49,652 nucleotides of DNA from Robiginitomaculum sp. Its GTDB lineage: Bacteria > Pseudomonadota > Alphaproteobacteria > Caulobacterales > Maricaulaceae. The notes under the pieces are model-generated. The model did not search any database and was not told where the DNA came from. It saw only the letters and a list, made by a program, of their open reading frames with translations. A program made the position numbers and the translations under genes. The DNA lies in assembly GCA_021776595.1 (NCBI GenBank), contig JAJFFP010000048.1, forward strand, positions 1-49,652, written 5' to 3'. Of the stretch, positions 9,049 through 17,330 are shown piece after piece (within the stretch, counting starts at the first letter, position 1; every line of letters begins with the position of its first letter).

Positions 9049-10257
9049 ATGACAAAACAAGACTTTTACCAGCATTTGCGAGAAGAACTTACCGCCATAG
9101 ATGAAGCTGGATTGACCAAGGCAGAGCGCACCATCATCTCGCCGCAAGGGGCGCAAATTGATGTGGATACGGGCCATGTGCCGCATCATGTGCTTAACTT
9201 TTGTGCCAATAACTACCTTGGCCTGGCCGATTCGCCAGCGCTGATTGCGGCGGCCAAACAATCACTGGATACGCACGGGTTTGGTATGGCTTCGGTGCGC
9301 TTTATCTGTGGCACCCAAAGCATTCACCATGAACTGGAGGCTGCATTAAGCGCATTTTTCGGCAAAGAGGACAGCTTGCTTTATGTGGCTTGTTTTGATG
9401 CCAATGGCGGTCTGTTCGAGCCTCTGTTCGGGCCAGAGGACGCGATCATCTCGGATGCGCTGAACCATGCCTCGATCATTGATGGTATCCGGCTTTGCTA
9501 GGCCAAGCGCTATCGCTATGCCAATAATGATATGGGTGATCTTGAAGCCCAGCTTAAAGCCGCGAAGGTCGCCGGGGCGCGCCATACCATTATCGCTACC
9601 GACGGGGTGTTTTCCATGGACGGCATTATCGCCAATTTGCGCGGTATATGTGATCTGGCAGATCGCTATGGGGCGCTGGTGATGGTCGATGACAGCCATG
9701 CCACCGGCTTTATGGGTGAAACCGGTCGCGGCACACCAGAGCATTGCGGCGTGATGGAGCGGGTAGATATTCTCACCGGCACACTGGGCAAGGCGTTGGG
9801 CGGTGCGGCGGGGGGCTATGTCTCTGGCCGCAAAGAGGTTCTGGACATGTTGCGTCAGCGTTCGCGGCCTTATCTTTTTTCCAACGCCCTGCCGCCCATG
9901 TTGTGCTCGGCGGCGCTAAAAGCACTGGAACTGGTGGATCAGGGAGCGAGTTTAAGGGCGCGCCTGTTTGCTAACGCCAAACGCTTTCGGTCAGGCATGG
10001 CGGCGGTCGGATTTACCCTCACCCCAGGCGAGCACCCGATTATCCCGGTTATGTTGGGGGATGCCAAACTGGCACAGGATATGGCCGCACAAATGCTGGG
10101 TGAGGGGGTTTATGTTACCGGCTTTTCTTTTCCGGTGGTGCCACGGGGGCAGGCCCGTATCCGCACCCAAATGTCGGCGGCGCATACACCAGAACAAATT
10201 GATTTTACGGTGGATGCGTTTACCCGCGTGGGCAAAAAACTGGGGGTGATCACATGA
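9049..10257 (+). pseudogene. kbl: 2-amino-3-ketobutyrate CoA ligase interrupted by an in-frame TAG
   Basis: One continuous frame of 402 codons matches glycine C-acetyltransferase (Kbl), the PLP enzyme that cleaves 2-amino-3-ketobutyrate with CoA into glycine and acetyl-CoA. Codon 151 (9499-9501) is TAG. It falls inside the conserved [14 protein letters not shown] stretch, where the family normally has Lys, so a single AAG-to-TAG change explains it. Both sides are well conserved and nothing is shifted: the PLP lysine is intact in TLGKALGG (codon 248). Translation would give a 150-residue fragment, and a restart at 9532 would lack the N-terminal third. It overlaps tdh by ATGA. A recent nonsense mutation, a sequencing error or suppression are all possible. 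Confidence 0.9.
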
Positions 10258-11279
10258 AGGCGCTGGTCAAGGCCAAGCCGGAGCCTGGCATCTGGATGCA
10301 GAACATGCCCATGCCGGAGATGGGCGTCGATGATGTGCTCATCAAAATCAAAAAAACTGCGATTTGCGGCACCGATATTCATATTTATAACTGGGATGAA
10401 TGGTCGCAAGCCAACGTGCCTGTGCCGCTGATTACCGGCCATGAATTTATGGGCGAAATTGCTGAACTGGGCAGTAATGTCGCTCGCCATAAAATCGGCC
10501 TTCGGGTGTCGGGCGAGGGGCATATTGTTGGTGATCGCTCCCGCGCTGCCCGTGAGGGAAAATGGCACTTATCGCCAGATACCAAAGGCGTTGGCGTAAA
10601 TAGGCCGGGGGCGTTTGCTGAATATCTGGCTATTCCGGCGTTTAATGTGGTGCCGCTGCCAGAGCATGTCAGTGATGATGTAGCCGCCATTTTGGACCCC
10701 CTTGGCAATGCCACTCATGCGGCGCTTACCTTTGATCTGGTGGGTGAAGATGTGCTCATTACCGGGGCCGGGCCCATTGGTGCCATGGCCGGGGCCATTG
10801 CCCGCCACGCCGGGGCGCGCCACGTGGTGATCACCGATATTAATGCGCACCGGCTGGCACTGGCCGGCAATCTGGCCGATGTGCGCCCGGTTAATGTTGC
10901 CAAAGAGGATTTGACCGACGTCATGCACGCGCTTGGCATGACCGAGGGCTTTGATGTGGGGCTGGAGATGTCGGGCGCTGGCCCGGCCTTTACGCAAATG
11001 GTCGATACCATGGTGATGGGCGGCAAAATCGCGCTTCTGGGTATTCCACCTGGCGAAACCTCGGTGCGCTGGTCCACGGTGATCACCAAGGCGCTGACCA
11101 TTCAGGCCATATATGGCCGCCGGATGTTTGAAACCTGGTATAAAATGCTGGCCATGCTGGGATCTGGGCTGAATGTGGATAAAATTATCACCCATCATTT
11201 CCCCATTGATGAGTTTCAGGCTGGTTTTGATGCTATGGGCAGTGGCAAATCCGGGAAAGTGATATTGGATTGGTGGTGA
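10254..11279 (+). CDS. tdh: L-threonine 3-dehydrogenase, structural-zinc cysteines absent
   Basis: A 341-residue medium-chain dehydrogenase that oxidises L-threonine to 2-amino-3-ketobutyrate with NAD+, the substrate of Kbl encoded just upstream. Close similarity to E. coli Tdh runs end to end. The catalytic zinc ligands are present in AICGTD (Cys38) and GHE (about 63-64), and the Rossmann motif is [10 protein letters not shown]. In the structural-zinc lobe (about residues 88-112) the four cysteines of the E. coli type are replaced by Gly, Ser, Ala and Ser ([19 protein letters not shown]), while flanking residues align without gaps. The enzyme may fold without this zinc, as some MDR proteins do, or may be decaying along with kbl. 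Confidence 0.9.
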   Translation: MKALVKAKPEPGIWMQNMPMPEMGVDDVLIKIKKTAICGTDIHIYNWDEWSQANVPVPLITGHEFMGEIAELGSNVARHKIGLRVSGEGHIVGDRSRAAREGKWHLSPDTKGVGVNRPGAFAEYLAIPAFNVVPLPEHVSDDVAAILDPLGNATHAALTFDLVGEDVLITGAGPIGAMAGAIARHAGARHVVITDINAHRLALAGNLADVRPVNVAKEDLTDVMHALGMTEGFDVGLEMSGAGPAFTQMVDTMVMGGKIALLGIPPGETSVRWSTVITKALTIQAIYGRRMFETWYKMLAMLGSGLNVDKIITHHFPIDEFQAGFDAMGSGKSGKVILDWW

Positions 11280-11301
11280 GATTCTTTGTAAGGAGAAGCG
11301 G

Positions 11302-11610
11302 TTATTGTGTCTTTAATGCCCTATTTATAATTTCTAACAAATGTTCTAATTCATTCTTGACCGCATTAAGTGCCTTTGTTGATTCAGTGCTACCTTTACC
11401 TGATAAATATGGGCCAGGTGGAGGTAGGTCTTCGTGAATTGGTTCAATACCGCTAAAGGTATTTCCAGTACTTATCTCGGCTATTCTTCCACCGTTCACC
11501 CCAAACCAAGAGGCAATATCGTGTTGCCGATCACCTCTACTAATCATTCCTTTTACGATGGCTGCATCATGCTGCGTTAAATGTATTCCAGAGGAGGCCG
11601 CTTTTACCAT
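11302..11610 (-). CDS. Small helix-turn-helix-like protein, unknown role
   Basis: A 102-residue protein. Residues about 10-45 (HDAAIVKGMISRGDRQHDIA followed by WFGVNGGRIAEI) resemble a compact HTH seen in phage and mobile-element proteins. The C-terminal 30 residues form a probable helix. Its ATG lies inside the 3' end of the methyltransferase-like gene (44-nt overlap, different frame) and is preceded by a strong AGGAGAG ribosome-binding site 4-5 nt upstream, which supports it as a real gene. Both genes are AT-richer than their neighbours, suggesting acquired DNA. It may regulate or assist the upstream gene; the function is not known. Confidence 0.6.
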   Translation of the reverse strand: MVKAASSGIHLTQHDAAIVKGMISRGDRQHDIASWFGVNGGRIAEISTGNTFSGIEPIHEDLPPPGPYLSGKGSTESTKALNAVKNELEHLLEIINRALKTQ

Positions 11611-12217
11611 TTTTCTCTCCTATTAGGTTTTTATATGGTTTTGTATTCATAAACCCTATTGTTGCTTTGCCGCAATATTTTTTTTTCCAGACGAACCATG
11701 CAAAATCCTTTGTGCCGTTCCCAACTTTTACTCCAGCTTTAATTACAGCACCGGGAGGCATAGAGGGGCGGGGAGAAATTGAATAATATTTTTTTAATGG
11801 AGAGCTAGGCAACCAATCTCGTTTTTGAGAAAATCCAGAAAGCCATACCATTGGCAAAATCATGGCGACTTTTCCCCCATTCGGGGTGATTTCTAAACTT
11901 CGTCGCACAAACTTTTCAGCTAATCCAAATGGAGGATTGGAAACAATGTTATTAAAAGGTTTGGTTGTTGTATTTGTTAAAAAGTTCAAAGCTTGTTCGC
12001 AATATTCATTACGGTTAACGAGATCAGTCCCATGGGCTTCTATTCCTGCGTTTCGCGCCGATTCAACAATTCTGCCTATCCCACATGCGGGGTCCCAAAC
12101 GGGTCCTTCAAATGTTTCAAGGTCAAACAAAGCAAGCGAGCATTCATGAGGCTCCACATACCAATCGTGTGGATCTCTGTCCCAGATATGGGATTTTTTT
12201 ATTTTAGTTATAGCCAT
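11567..12217 (-). CDS. SAM-dependent DNA methyltransferase-like protein
   Basis: A 216-residue protein with class I methyltransferase features. SAM-binding motif I is WDPACGIGRIVESA (about 41-54), an acidic GTDL follows at the end of strand 2, and the amino-methyltransferase motif IV NPPF is near residue 93. NPPF/Y with this order is typical of N6-adenine (or N4-cytosine) DNA methyltransferases. The small size and lack of an obvious target-recognition domain resemble phage or orphan enzymes. No restriction endonuclease lies next to it. Base composition is AT-richer than the surrounding genes, and the pair with the HTH gene is inserted between tdh and the nucleoside operon. The ribosome-binding site is weak. 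Confidence 0.7.
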   Translation of the reverse strand: MAITKIKKSHIWDRDPHDWYVEPHECSLALFDLETFEGPVWDPACGIGRIVESARNAGIEAHGTDLVNRNEYCEQALNFLTNTTTKPFNNIVSNPPFGLAEKFVRRSLEITPNGGKVAMILPMVWLSGFSQKRDWLPSSPLKKYYSISPRPSMPPGAVIKAGVKVGNGTKDFAWFVWKKKYCGKATIGFMNTKPYKNLIGEKNGKSGLLWNTFNAA

Positions 12218-12259
12218 ATCATTTAGATCAGGCTGTTCGGCTTTCTGAAAGGTTAATTG

Positions 12260-12419
12260 CTCTCACCCTAACCCCCTCCCCAAGGGGGAAGAAATTCGCA
12301 CTGTGTTTGTTTGTAACGTCCTCTCCCGTTGGGAGAGGAATGAGGTGAGGGGATAAGGCTTGGGTCTGGGTTTTATCTCACAAGCCCCTCACCCTAACCC
12401 TCTCCCCAAGGAGAGGGGA
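12260..12419. repeat. Cluster of CTCACCCTAACCC-type intergenic repeats
   Basis: Two direct copies of a C-rich unit (CTCACCCTAACCCYCTCCCC followed by AAGG and a G-rich arm) lie at 12260-12291 and 12385-12419. An inverted relative lies between them at 12320-12352 (cctctcccgttgggagagg followed by aatgaggtgagggg). Each unit can fold as a hairpin. Such elements are common between genes in many proteobacterial genomes. Confidence 0.75.
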
Positions 12420-12463
12420 AAAACGACGGCACGTTGCGCGGCACGTCGAAAACGCCCCCCCAA

Positions 12464-12561
12464 CGTGTCACCCCGGAAATTTCGTCAGAAATGATCCGGG
12501 GGCTATTGTGAAAATAAAAGCACAATGGATACCGGAAAAGCATATGCTTTTCCGGTATGAC
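12464..12561. repeat. Palindromic intergenic element, copy A
   Basis: An element of about 98 bp with inverted ends: CGTGTCACCCCGG on the left and CCGGTATGACA on the right. Its interior carries AGCACAATGGATACCGGA, shared exactly with the second copy at 17331-17430. An extra perfect hairpin, accggaaaagcatatgcttttccggt, lies near the right end. It looks like a non-autonomous, REP/MITE-like repeat family of this genome. Confidence 0.75.
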
Positions 12562-12606
12562 AGCAATGTATGTTAGGATCATATTATTCAAAACGCCGGA
12601 GCCAAT

Positions 12607-13005
12607 ATGAGCCATCAGAAAACCCTCTATATCGCAGCCAAAGCCGTGATGAAAAATGCCCATGCGCCGTATTCAAATTATCATGTGGGTGCGGCAGTGC
12701 TGGCCGATGATGGTCTGGTATATGTCGGCACCAATGTAGAAAATGCGTCTTATCCAGAGGGCTGGTGCGCGGAGACTTCGGCCATTGCGGCCATGGTGGC
12801 GGCCGGAGCAAAACGCATTGCCGAGGTCTGTGTGGTGACCAAAAGCAATCCGCCCGGCACACCTTGCGGCGGCTGTCGTCAGCGCTTGTCGGAATTTGCC
12901 GGCGCGGATACACCGGTGCATGTTTCCAATCTGGATGGTGTTTCGCATACATGGCGGATGGACGAATTATTGCCCGGTGCCTTCAAACTCAAGGACTTAA
13001 AATGA
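12607..13005 (+). CDS. cdd: Cytidine deaminase
   Basis: A 132-residue zinc enzyme that deaminates cytidine and deoxycytidine to uridine and deoxyuridine. Zinc and catalytic residues are visible: CAE (Cys54, Glu56) and PCGGC (Cys87, Cys90). The length matches the homotetrameric class (about 130). A GGAG ribosome-binding site lies just upstream. Its stop overlaps the purine nucleoside phosphorylase start (ATGA). It is the first gene of the nucleoside catabolism cluster, feeding pyrimidine (deoxy)nucleosides to the phosphorylase DeoA. Confidence 0.95.
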   Translation: MSHQKTLYIAAKAVMKNAHAPYSNYHVGAAVLADDGLVYVGTNVENASYPEGWCAETSAIAAMVAAGAKRIAEVCVVTKSNPPGTPCGGCRQRLSEFAGADTPVHVSNLDGVSHTWRMDELLPGAFKLKDLK

Positions 13006-13820
13006 GCACAGAAATTGATAAAGCCGCCGATTATATCCGCGAACGCATTGGTGAACAAAAACGTCTGGCCATTGTGCTAGGGTCCGGGCTGGGTGATCTG
13101 GCAGGTGCGTTGCAAGACCCAGTTAAAATACCTTATCAGGACATTCCGGGATTTCCGGTCTCCGGTGTGGCATCTCATGCCGGGGCCTTGATCGCCGGGC
13201 ATATTGATGGCGCGCCGCTTTTGCTGCTGGCCGGACGGGCGCATTATTATGAACATGGCAATGCCAGTGCTATGGCCGTGCCAATCAGAACCTTAAAAGC
13301 CCTGGAGGTAGAGACTCTGATCCTGACCAATGCGGCGGGCAGTTTGCGCAAGGATGTGCCGCCAGGTTCGGCCTCAATGATTACCGATCACATAAACTTT
13401 TCAGGTGTTAACCCACTCATCGGTGCCGAGGGCAATGAGCGCTTCGTTGATTTGTGTGATGCCTATGACCCGGCTTTGCGTGAACGCATCAAGACAGCCG
13501 CCAAAACCTCTGGCGCGACACTGCACGAGGGCGTGTATGTCTGGTTTTCCGGACCGAGCTTTGAAACACCGGCGGAAATTCGCGCCACACGGGTGCTGGG
13601 CGGTGATCTGGTGGGTATGTCTACCGTTCCTGAAGTCATTCTGGCCCGTCATGCGGGTTTGCGTGTAGGGGCAGTCTCCCTGATCACCAATTATGGTGCC
13701 GGCATGGAAAGCGAGACGCTAAGCCATGCCATGACCATGCGCGTTGCCGCCACCGGTGCAGAAAATATAATGAAATTATTTAAGTCCATTATCGCTGATC
13801 TGCATGAAAATCCGCTTTAG
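13002..13820 (+). CDS. punA: Purine nucleoside phosphorylase (trimeric, family 2)
   Basis: A 272-residue enzyme that phosphorolyses inosine/guanosine and their deoxy forms to the base plus (deoxy)ribose-1-phosphate. Family motifs are LGSGLGDLAG (phosphate loop), AGRAHYYEH, NAAGSL, GPSFETPAEIR and GMSTVPEVILARH. The start at 13002 is chosen because it overlaps the cdd stop (ATGA) and because MSTEIDKAADYIRERIG is the normal family N-terminus, although the frame is open further upstream. ITNYGAGM replaces the more usual ITNxAAGM but keeps the base-contacting Asn. Its products feed DeoB and DeoC in the same cluster. Confidence 0.93.
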   Translation: MSTEIDKAADYIRERIGEQKRLAIVLGSGLGDLAGALQDPVKIPYQDIPGFPVSGVASHAGALIAGHIDGAPLLLLAGRAHYYEHGNASAMAVPIRTLKALEVETLILTNAAGSLRKDVPPGSASMITDHINFSGVNPLIGAEGNERFVDLCDAYDPALRERIKTAAKTSGATLHEGVYVWFSGPSFETPAEIRATRVLGGDLVGMSTVPEVILARHAGLRVGAVSLITNYGAGMESETLSHAMTMRVAATGAENIMKLFKSIIADLHENPL

Positions 13821-13826
13821 CAAATG

Positions 13827-13846
13827 ACTTGACCGTATGGTCAAGT
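13827..13846. promoter_or_regulatory. Palindrome ACTTGACC-gtat-GGTCAAGT, candidate TetR-type operator
   Basis: Perfect 8-bp arms around a 4-nt centre, lying between punA and deoC. TTGACC-N4-GGTCAA dyads are typical of TetR-family operators. There is no T-run after it, so an intrinsic terminator is less likely. It could control an internal promoter for deoC and the downstream genes. The regulator is not in the immediate neighbourhood; the only TetR gene here is at 46289-46921. Confidence 0.45.
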
Positions 13847-13930
13847 TGGGGCTATTCGCATTCGGGTAAATATGTAATGATGCAGCATAAAAGGGCTGTG
13901 CGATCATCGTGCACTATAAAGGATAATTTC

Positions 13931-14908
13931 ATGGGTGCGCAAATTCATCATCTGGCTTCTAACCAGCGTAACCCCGGCGTTTCGTTTCGCCCAGACTGGG
14001 TTGAAAATATCAGGGTTAACCGTTCAGCGGTCGAGCGTCGTATTTCCACACTGGCGGCACGGCGCACGGTAAAGAAAGAATGGCAGGCCGCCTGGCTGCT
14101 CAAAGCCATATCCCTGATCGATCTGACCACGCTTTCGGGCGATGATACACCGGGCCGGGTGCAGCGCCTGTGTGCCAAGGCGCGCCAGCCCGTGCGTGAC
14201 GATCTCTTGGTCGCACTGGGTATGCAAAACGAACATCTGACCACTGGCGCTGTGTGCGTTTATCATGAAATGGTGCCTGTGGCGGTTAAAGCGCTTGAGG
14301 GGTCAGGCATTCCTGTGGCAGCGGTTTCCACCGGCTTTCCGGCTGGCCTGTCACCACTTGAAACCCGATTGGCTGAAATCCATGCCTCGGTGGCCGCCGG
14401 TGCCAGTGAGATCGATATTGTGATCAGCCGCCGTTATGTGCTGACCGCCAACTGGCAGGCGCTTTATGACGAAGTAGCCGCCTATCGCGAGGCCTGCGGG
14501 GAAGCGCATCTTAAAACAATTTTGGCCACCGGTCAGCTTGGTTCAATGACCAAAGTCGCCAAGGCCTCGATGATTTGCATGATGGCCGGTGCGGATTTTA
14601 TTAAAACCTCCACTGGCATGGAAAAAGTCAATGCTACCCAGCCGGTAAGTCTGATCATGATGCGCATGATCCGCGAATATTTGCACCAGACCGGCTATAA
14701 AATCGGCTTTAAGCCGGCGGGTGGAATATCGAACGCCAAAACCGCTCTGCAATATATGGTGCTGGCCAAAGAAGAGCTGGGCAATGACTGGTTGCAGCCG
14801 GATTTGCTACGCTTTGGCGCGTCCAGCTTGCTGGGGGATATTGAGCGCCAGCTTGAACATTTTGTTACCGGCCATTACAGCGCCGCCAACCGCCACCCAA
14901 TGGGCTAG
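13931..14908 (+). CDS. deoC: Deoxyribose-phosphate aldolase
   Basis: A 325-residue Schiff-base aldolase that splits 2-deoxyribose-5-phosphate into glyceraldehyde-3-phosphate and acetaldehyde. The Schiff-base lysine is in DFIKTSTGM and the second active-site lysine is in GFKPAGGIS. The longer length (versus about 220-260) is due to an N-terminal extension found in the larger DeoC subgroup. I start at 13931 (MGAQIHHL), with an AAAGGAT ribosome-binding site about 8 nt upstream; the frame opens earlier at 13829 but with non-family sequence. It precedes an ALDH16-type dehydrogenase that could remove the acetaldehyde. Confidence 0.93.
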   Translation: MGAQIHHLASNQRNPGVSFRPDWVENIRVNRSAVERRISTLAARRTVKKEWQAAWLLKAISLIDLTTLSGDDTPGRVQRLCAKARQPVRDDLLVALGMQNEHLTTGAVCVYHEMVPVAVKALEGSGIPVAAVSTGFPAGLSPLETRLAEIHASVAAGASEIDIVISRRYVLTANWQALYDEVAAYREACGEAHLKTILATGQLGSMTKVAKASMICMMAGADFIKTSTGMEKVNATQPVSLIMMRMIREYLHQTGYKIGFKPAGGISNAKTALQYMVLAKEELGNDWLQPDLLRFGASSLLGDIERQLEHFVTGHYSAANRHPMG

Positions 14909-14918
14909 GATTACGATC

Positions 14919-17303
14919 ATGAGCGTTGCTGAAATTTTTGAAAACATGGATTATGGCCCGGCACCCGAAGATGCCTCTTACGTGCGCGACTGGTTAAAGG
15001 CACACAAGGATGGTTTTTCGCATTATATTGGCGGTGCATGGGTGCAACCTTCACCCAAGGCGTATTTTGATGACATCAATCCCGCAGATGGCCAGGTGTT
15101 GGCCAAAATTGCCACGGGTTCAAAACGTGATGTGGATGCCGCAGTAAAAGCTGCGGCATCGGCGCAAATAGAATGGGCAGCGTTGAGTGGTCATCAACGG
15201 GCAAAATATCTATACGCACTAGCGCGCCTGATCCAGAAAAACAGCCGTTTTATTGCGGTGCTGGAAAGCCTGGATAACGGCAAGACCCTGCGCGAGACCC
15301 GTGACATTGATATTCCGCTGGCGGCGCGGCATTTTTATTATCACGCAGGTTGGGCGCAATTGCTGGAGCAGGAATTACCGGGTTATGCGCCACTTGGCGT
15401 GGTAGGCCAGATCATCCCGTGGAATTTTCCCTTTTTGATGCTGTCATGGAAAATTGCCCCGGCTCTGGCGGCGGGTAATGCGGTGGTGTTAAAACCGGCA
15501 GAGTTTACTTCTTTGACGGCGCTTTTCTTTGCCAGGCTTTGCGAGGAGGCGGGTCTGCCTGCCGGTGTGATCAATATAGTCACCGGGGCCGGCGAAACCG
15601 GCGCAGCGCTGGTCGAGCATTCAGGCGTAGCCAAGATCGCCTTTACAGGATCAACCGAAGTCGGCAGGATTATTCGTGCAACAACAGCAGGTTCAGGCAA
15701 AAAACTCACGTTAGAACTTGGTGGCAAGTCACCCTTTATCGTATTCGAGGATGCGGATCTGGATAGTGCTGTTGAGGGGCTGGTGGATGCCATCTGGTTT
15801 AATCAGGGGCAGGTGTGTTGCGCCGGCTCGCGGCTTTTGATCGAAGAAGGTGTGGCCGATACCATCATTGCCAAAATCAAGGAAAGGCTGTCGCATTTTC
15901 GCATTGGCAATCCATTGGATAAAGCCATGGATATGGGCGCGATCATCGACCCCACCCAGTGCGAACGCATTGATAAACTTGTCAAACAGGGCGTAGCCGA
16001 AGGGGCAGAGCTTTGGCAGCCGGACGTGGGTATGCCCAAAGGTGGCTGTTTTTACCCGCCAACGCTGCTCACCAATGTCAGCCCGGCTAATATCGCCGTG
16101 CGTGAGGAAATCTTTGGCCCGGTGCTGACCGTGATGAGCTTTCGCTCACTTGATGATGCGGTGGCGCTGGCCAATAACAGCCGTTATGGGCTGGCCAGTT
16201 CAATCTGGTCGGAAAACATCAACCGGGCGTTGGAAACTGCATCGCAGATCAAGGCCGGGGTGGTCTGGGTTAATAGTGCCAATCAATTTGATGCAGCCTG
16301 TGGTTTTGGTGGCTATCGCGAGAGCGGGTTTGGCCGCGAAGGCGGACGCGAGGGCATGTTTGAATACCTCAAACCCAAAAACGACTGGTCGGCCAAGGGT
16401 GATGTGGTCATAGACCCGCCAGAGGCCATTGGTAAGACAAAGCCATCCGGGCTTGCCACCGTCGATCGCACCCCCAAAATGTATATTGGCGGCAAACAGG
16501 CACGACCCGATGGCGGCAACACTTCAAAGATTTTGAACCATAAGGGCGAGATTGCCGGGCGCGTTGGTGCCGGTAATCGCAAGGATATTCGTAATGCCGT
16601 AGAGGCAGCGTTCAAAAACACCTGCTGGGCCGGACGTAGCGCTTATAACCGGGCACAAATCCTCTATTACATTGCTGAGAATCTAGGCATTCGCGCGGGC
16701 GAATTTACCGAACGACTGCGCGATTTGACCGGGGTTAGCAAGGCCAAAGCCGCTGCCGAGGTTGAGGCTTCGATCAGCCGCCTGTTCTCTTATGGGGCAT
16801 GGGCGGATAAATATGATGGACAGGTGCATACGCCGCCGGTGCGCAATGTGGCGCTGGCGGTAAAAGAACCTATCGGCATTATCGGTGCTGTGTGCCCGGA
16901 TAATGCACCATTGCTGAATTTTGTCTCCCTGATGGGGCCCATCATTGCCACCGGCAATTGTGCGGTGATAATCCCGTCTGAACGCTATGCCCTGATTGGC
17001 ACGGACTTTTATCAGGTATTGGAAACTTCGGACGTGCCGGCCGGCGTTGTCAATATTGTTACTGGTGCGCGCGATGAAATGGCCAAGGTGCTGGGCGAGC
17101 ATAATCAGCTGGATGCCCTTTGGTATAACGGTGGTATTGAGGGTTCCGCTATGGTCGAGCGCGCCTCTATCAGTAATTTGAAACGCACATGGGTAAATAA
17201 TGGCAAGGCGCGGGACTGGTTTAATTCTACAACCGGTGAGGGGCGTCGGTTTTTGCGTGAAGCCACCCAGGTCAAGAATATCTGGCTGCCCTATGGGGAT
17301 TAG
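14919..17303 (+). CDS. Two-domain aldehyde dehydrogenase (ALDH16 type)
   Basis: A 794-residue protein made of a complete aldehyde dehydrogenase followed by a partial second one. In the first domain the general base is Glu266 (LELGGKSP) and the nucleophile is Cys300 (NQGQVCCAGSR). The second domain starts near residue 520 (MYIGGKQ) and is only about 275 residues long, with no equivalent of the catalytic GQxC region, so it is probably structural. This active-plus-inactive layout is that of ALDH16. It starts 10 nt after deoC ends, so oxidation of DeoC-derived acetaldehyde to acetate is the likely role (inference); other aldehydes are possible. The start MSVAEIFENMDYG was chosen over longer frames that overlap deoC. 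Confidence 0.9.
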   Translation: MSVAEIFENMDYGPAPEDASYVRDWLKAHKDGFSHYIGGAWVQPSPKAYFDDINPADGQVLAKIATGSKRDVDAAVKAAASAQIEWAALSGHQRAKYLYALARLIQKNSRFIAVLESLDNGKTLRETRDIDIPLAARHFYYHAGWAQLLEQELPGYAPLGVVGQIIPWNFPFLMLSWKIAPALAAGNAVVLKPAEFTSLTALFFARLCEEAGLPAGVINIVTGAGETGAALVEHSGVAKIAFTGSTEVGRIIRATTAGSGKKLTLELGGKSPFIVFEDADLDSAVEGLVDAIWFNQGQVCCAGSRLLIEEGVADTIIAKIKERLSHFRIGNPLDKAMDMGAIIDPTQCERIDKLVKQGVAEGAELWQPDVGMPKGGCFYPPTLLTNVSPANIAVREEIFGPVLTVMSFRSLDDAVALANNSRYGLASSIWSENINRALETASQIKAGVVWVNSANQFDAACGFGGYRESGFGREGGREGMFEYLKPKNDWSAKGDVVIDPPEAIGKTKPSGLATVDRTPKMYIGGKQARPDGGNTSKILNHKGEIAGRVGAGNRKDIRNAVEAAFKNTCWAGRSAYNRAQILYYIAENLGIRAGEFTERLRDLTGVSKAKAAAEVEASISRLFSYGAWADKYDGQVHTPPVRNVALAVKEPIGIIGAVCPDNAPLLNFVSLMGPIIATGNCAVIIPSERYALIGTDFYQVLETSDVPAGVVNIVTGARDEMAKVLGEHNQLDALWYNGGIEGSAMVERASISNLKRTWVNNGKARDWFNSTTGEGRRFLREATQVKNIWLPYGD

Positions 17304-17330
17304 GGTTTGGATTAAATTAGAGTAATTCAT

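Larger units (their letters stand above)
12218..12606. other. Repeat-filled intergenic region upstream of cdd
   Basis: A 389-nt gap without a gene. It contains the CTCACCCTAACCC repeat cluster (12260-12419) and a palindromic element (12464-12561). The cdd promoter must lie in the last 45 nt or be embedded in the element. A GGAG ribosome-binding site precedes cdd at about 12598-12601. Confidence 0.7.

Noticed and set aside
9499-9531. Recoding of the kbl TAG as pyrrolysine or programmed read-through
   Set aside because: The expected residue is an ordinary lysine in a conserved stretch, and no pyl genes or stimulatory structure are seen. A simple nonsense mutation or sequencing error is enough.
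10500-10600. Frameshift or sequencing error as the reason for the missing Tdh cysteines
   Set aside because: The other two frames across this segment contain no cysteine pattern, and the flanks align without gaps, so substitutions rather than a frame error explain it.
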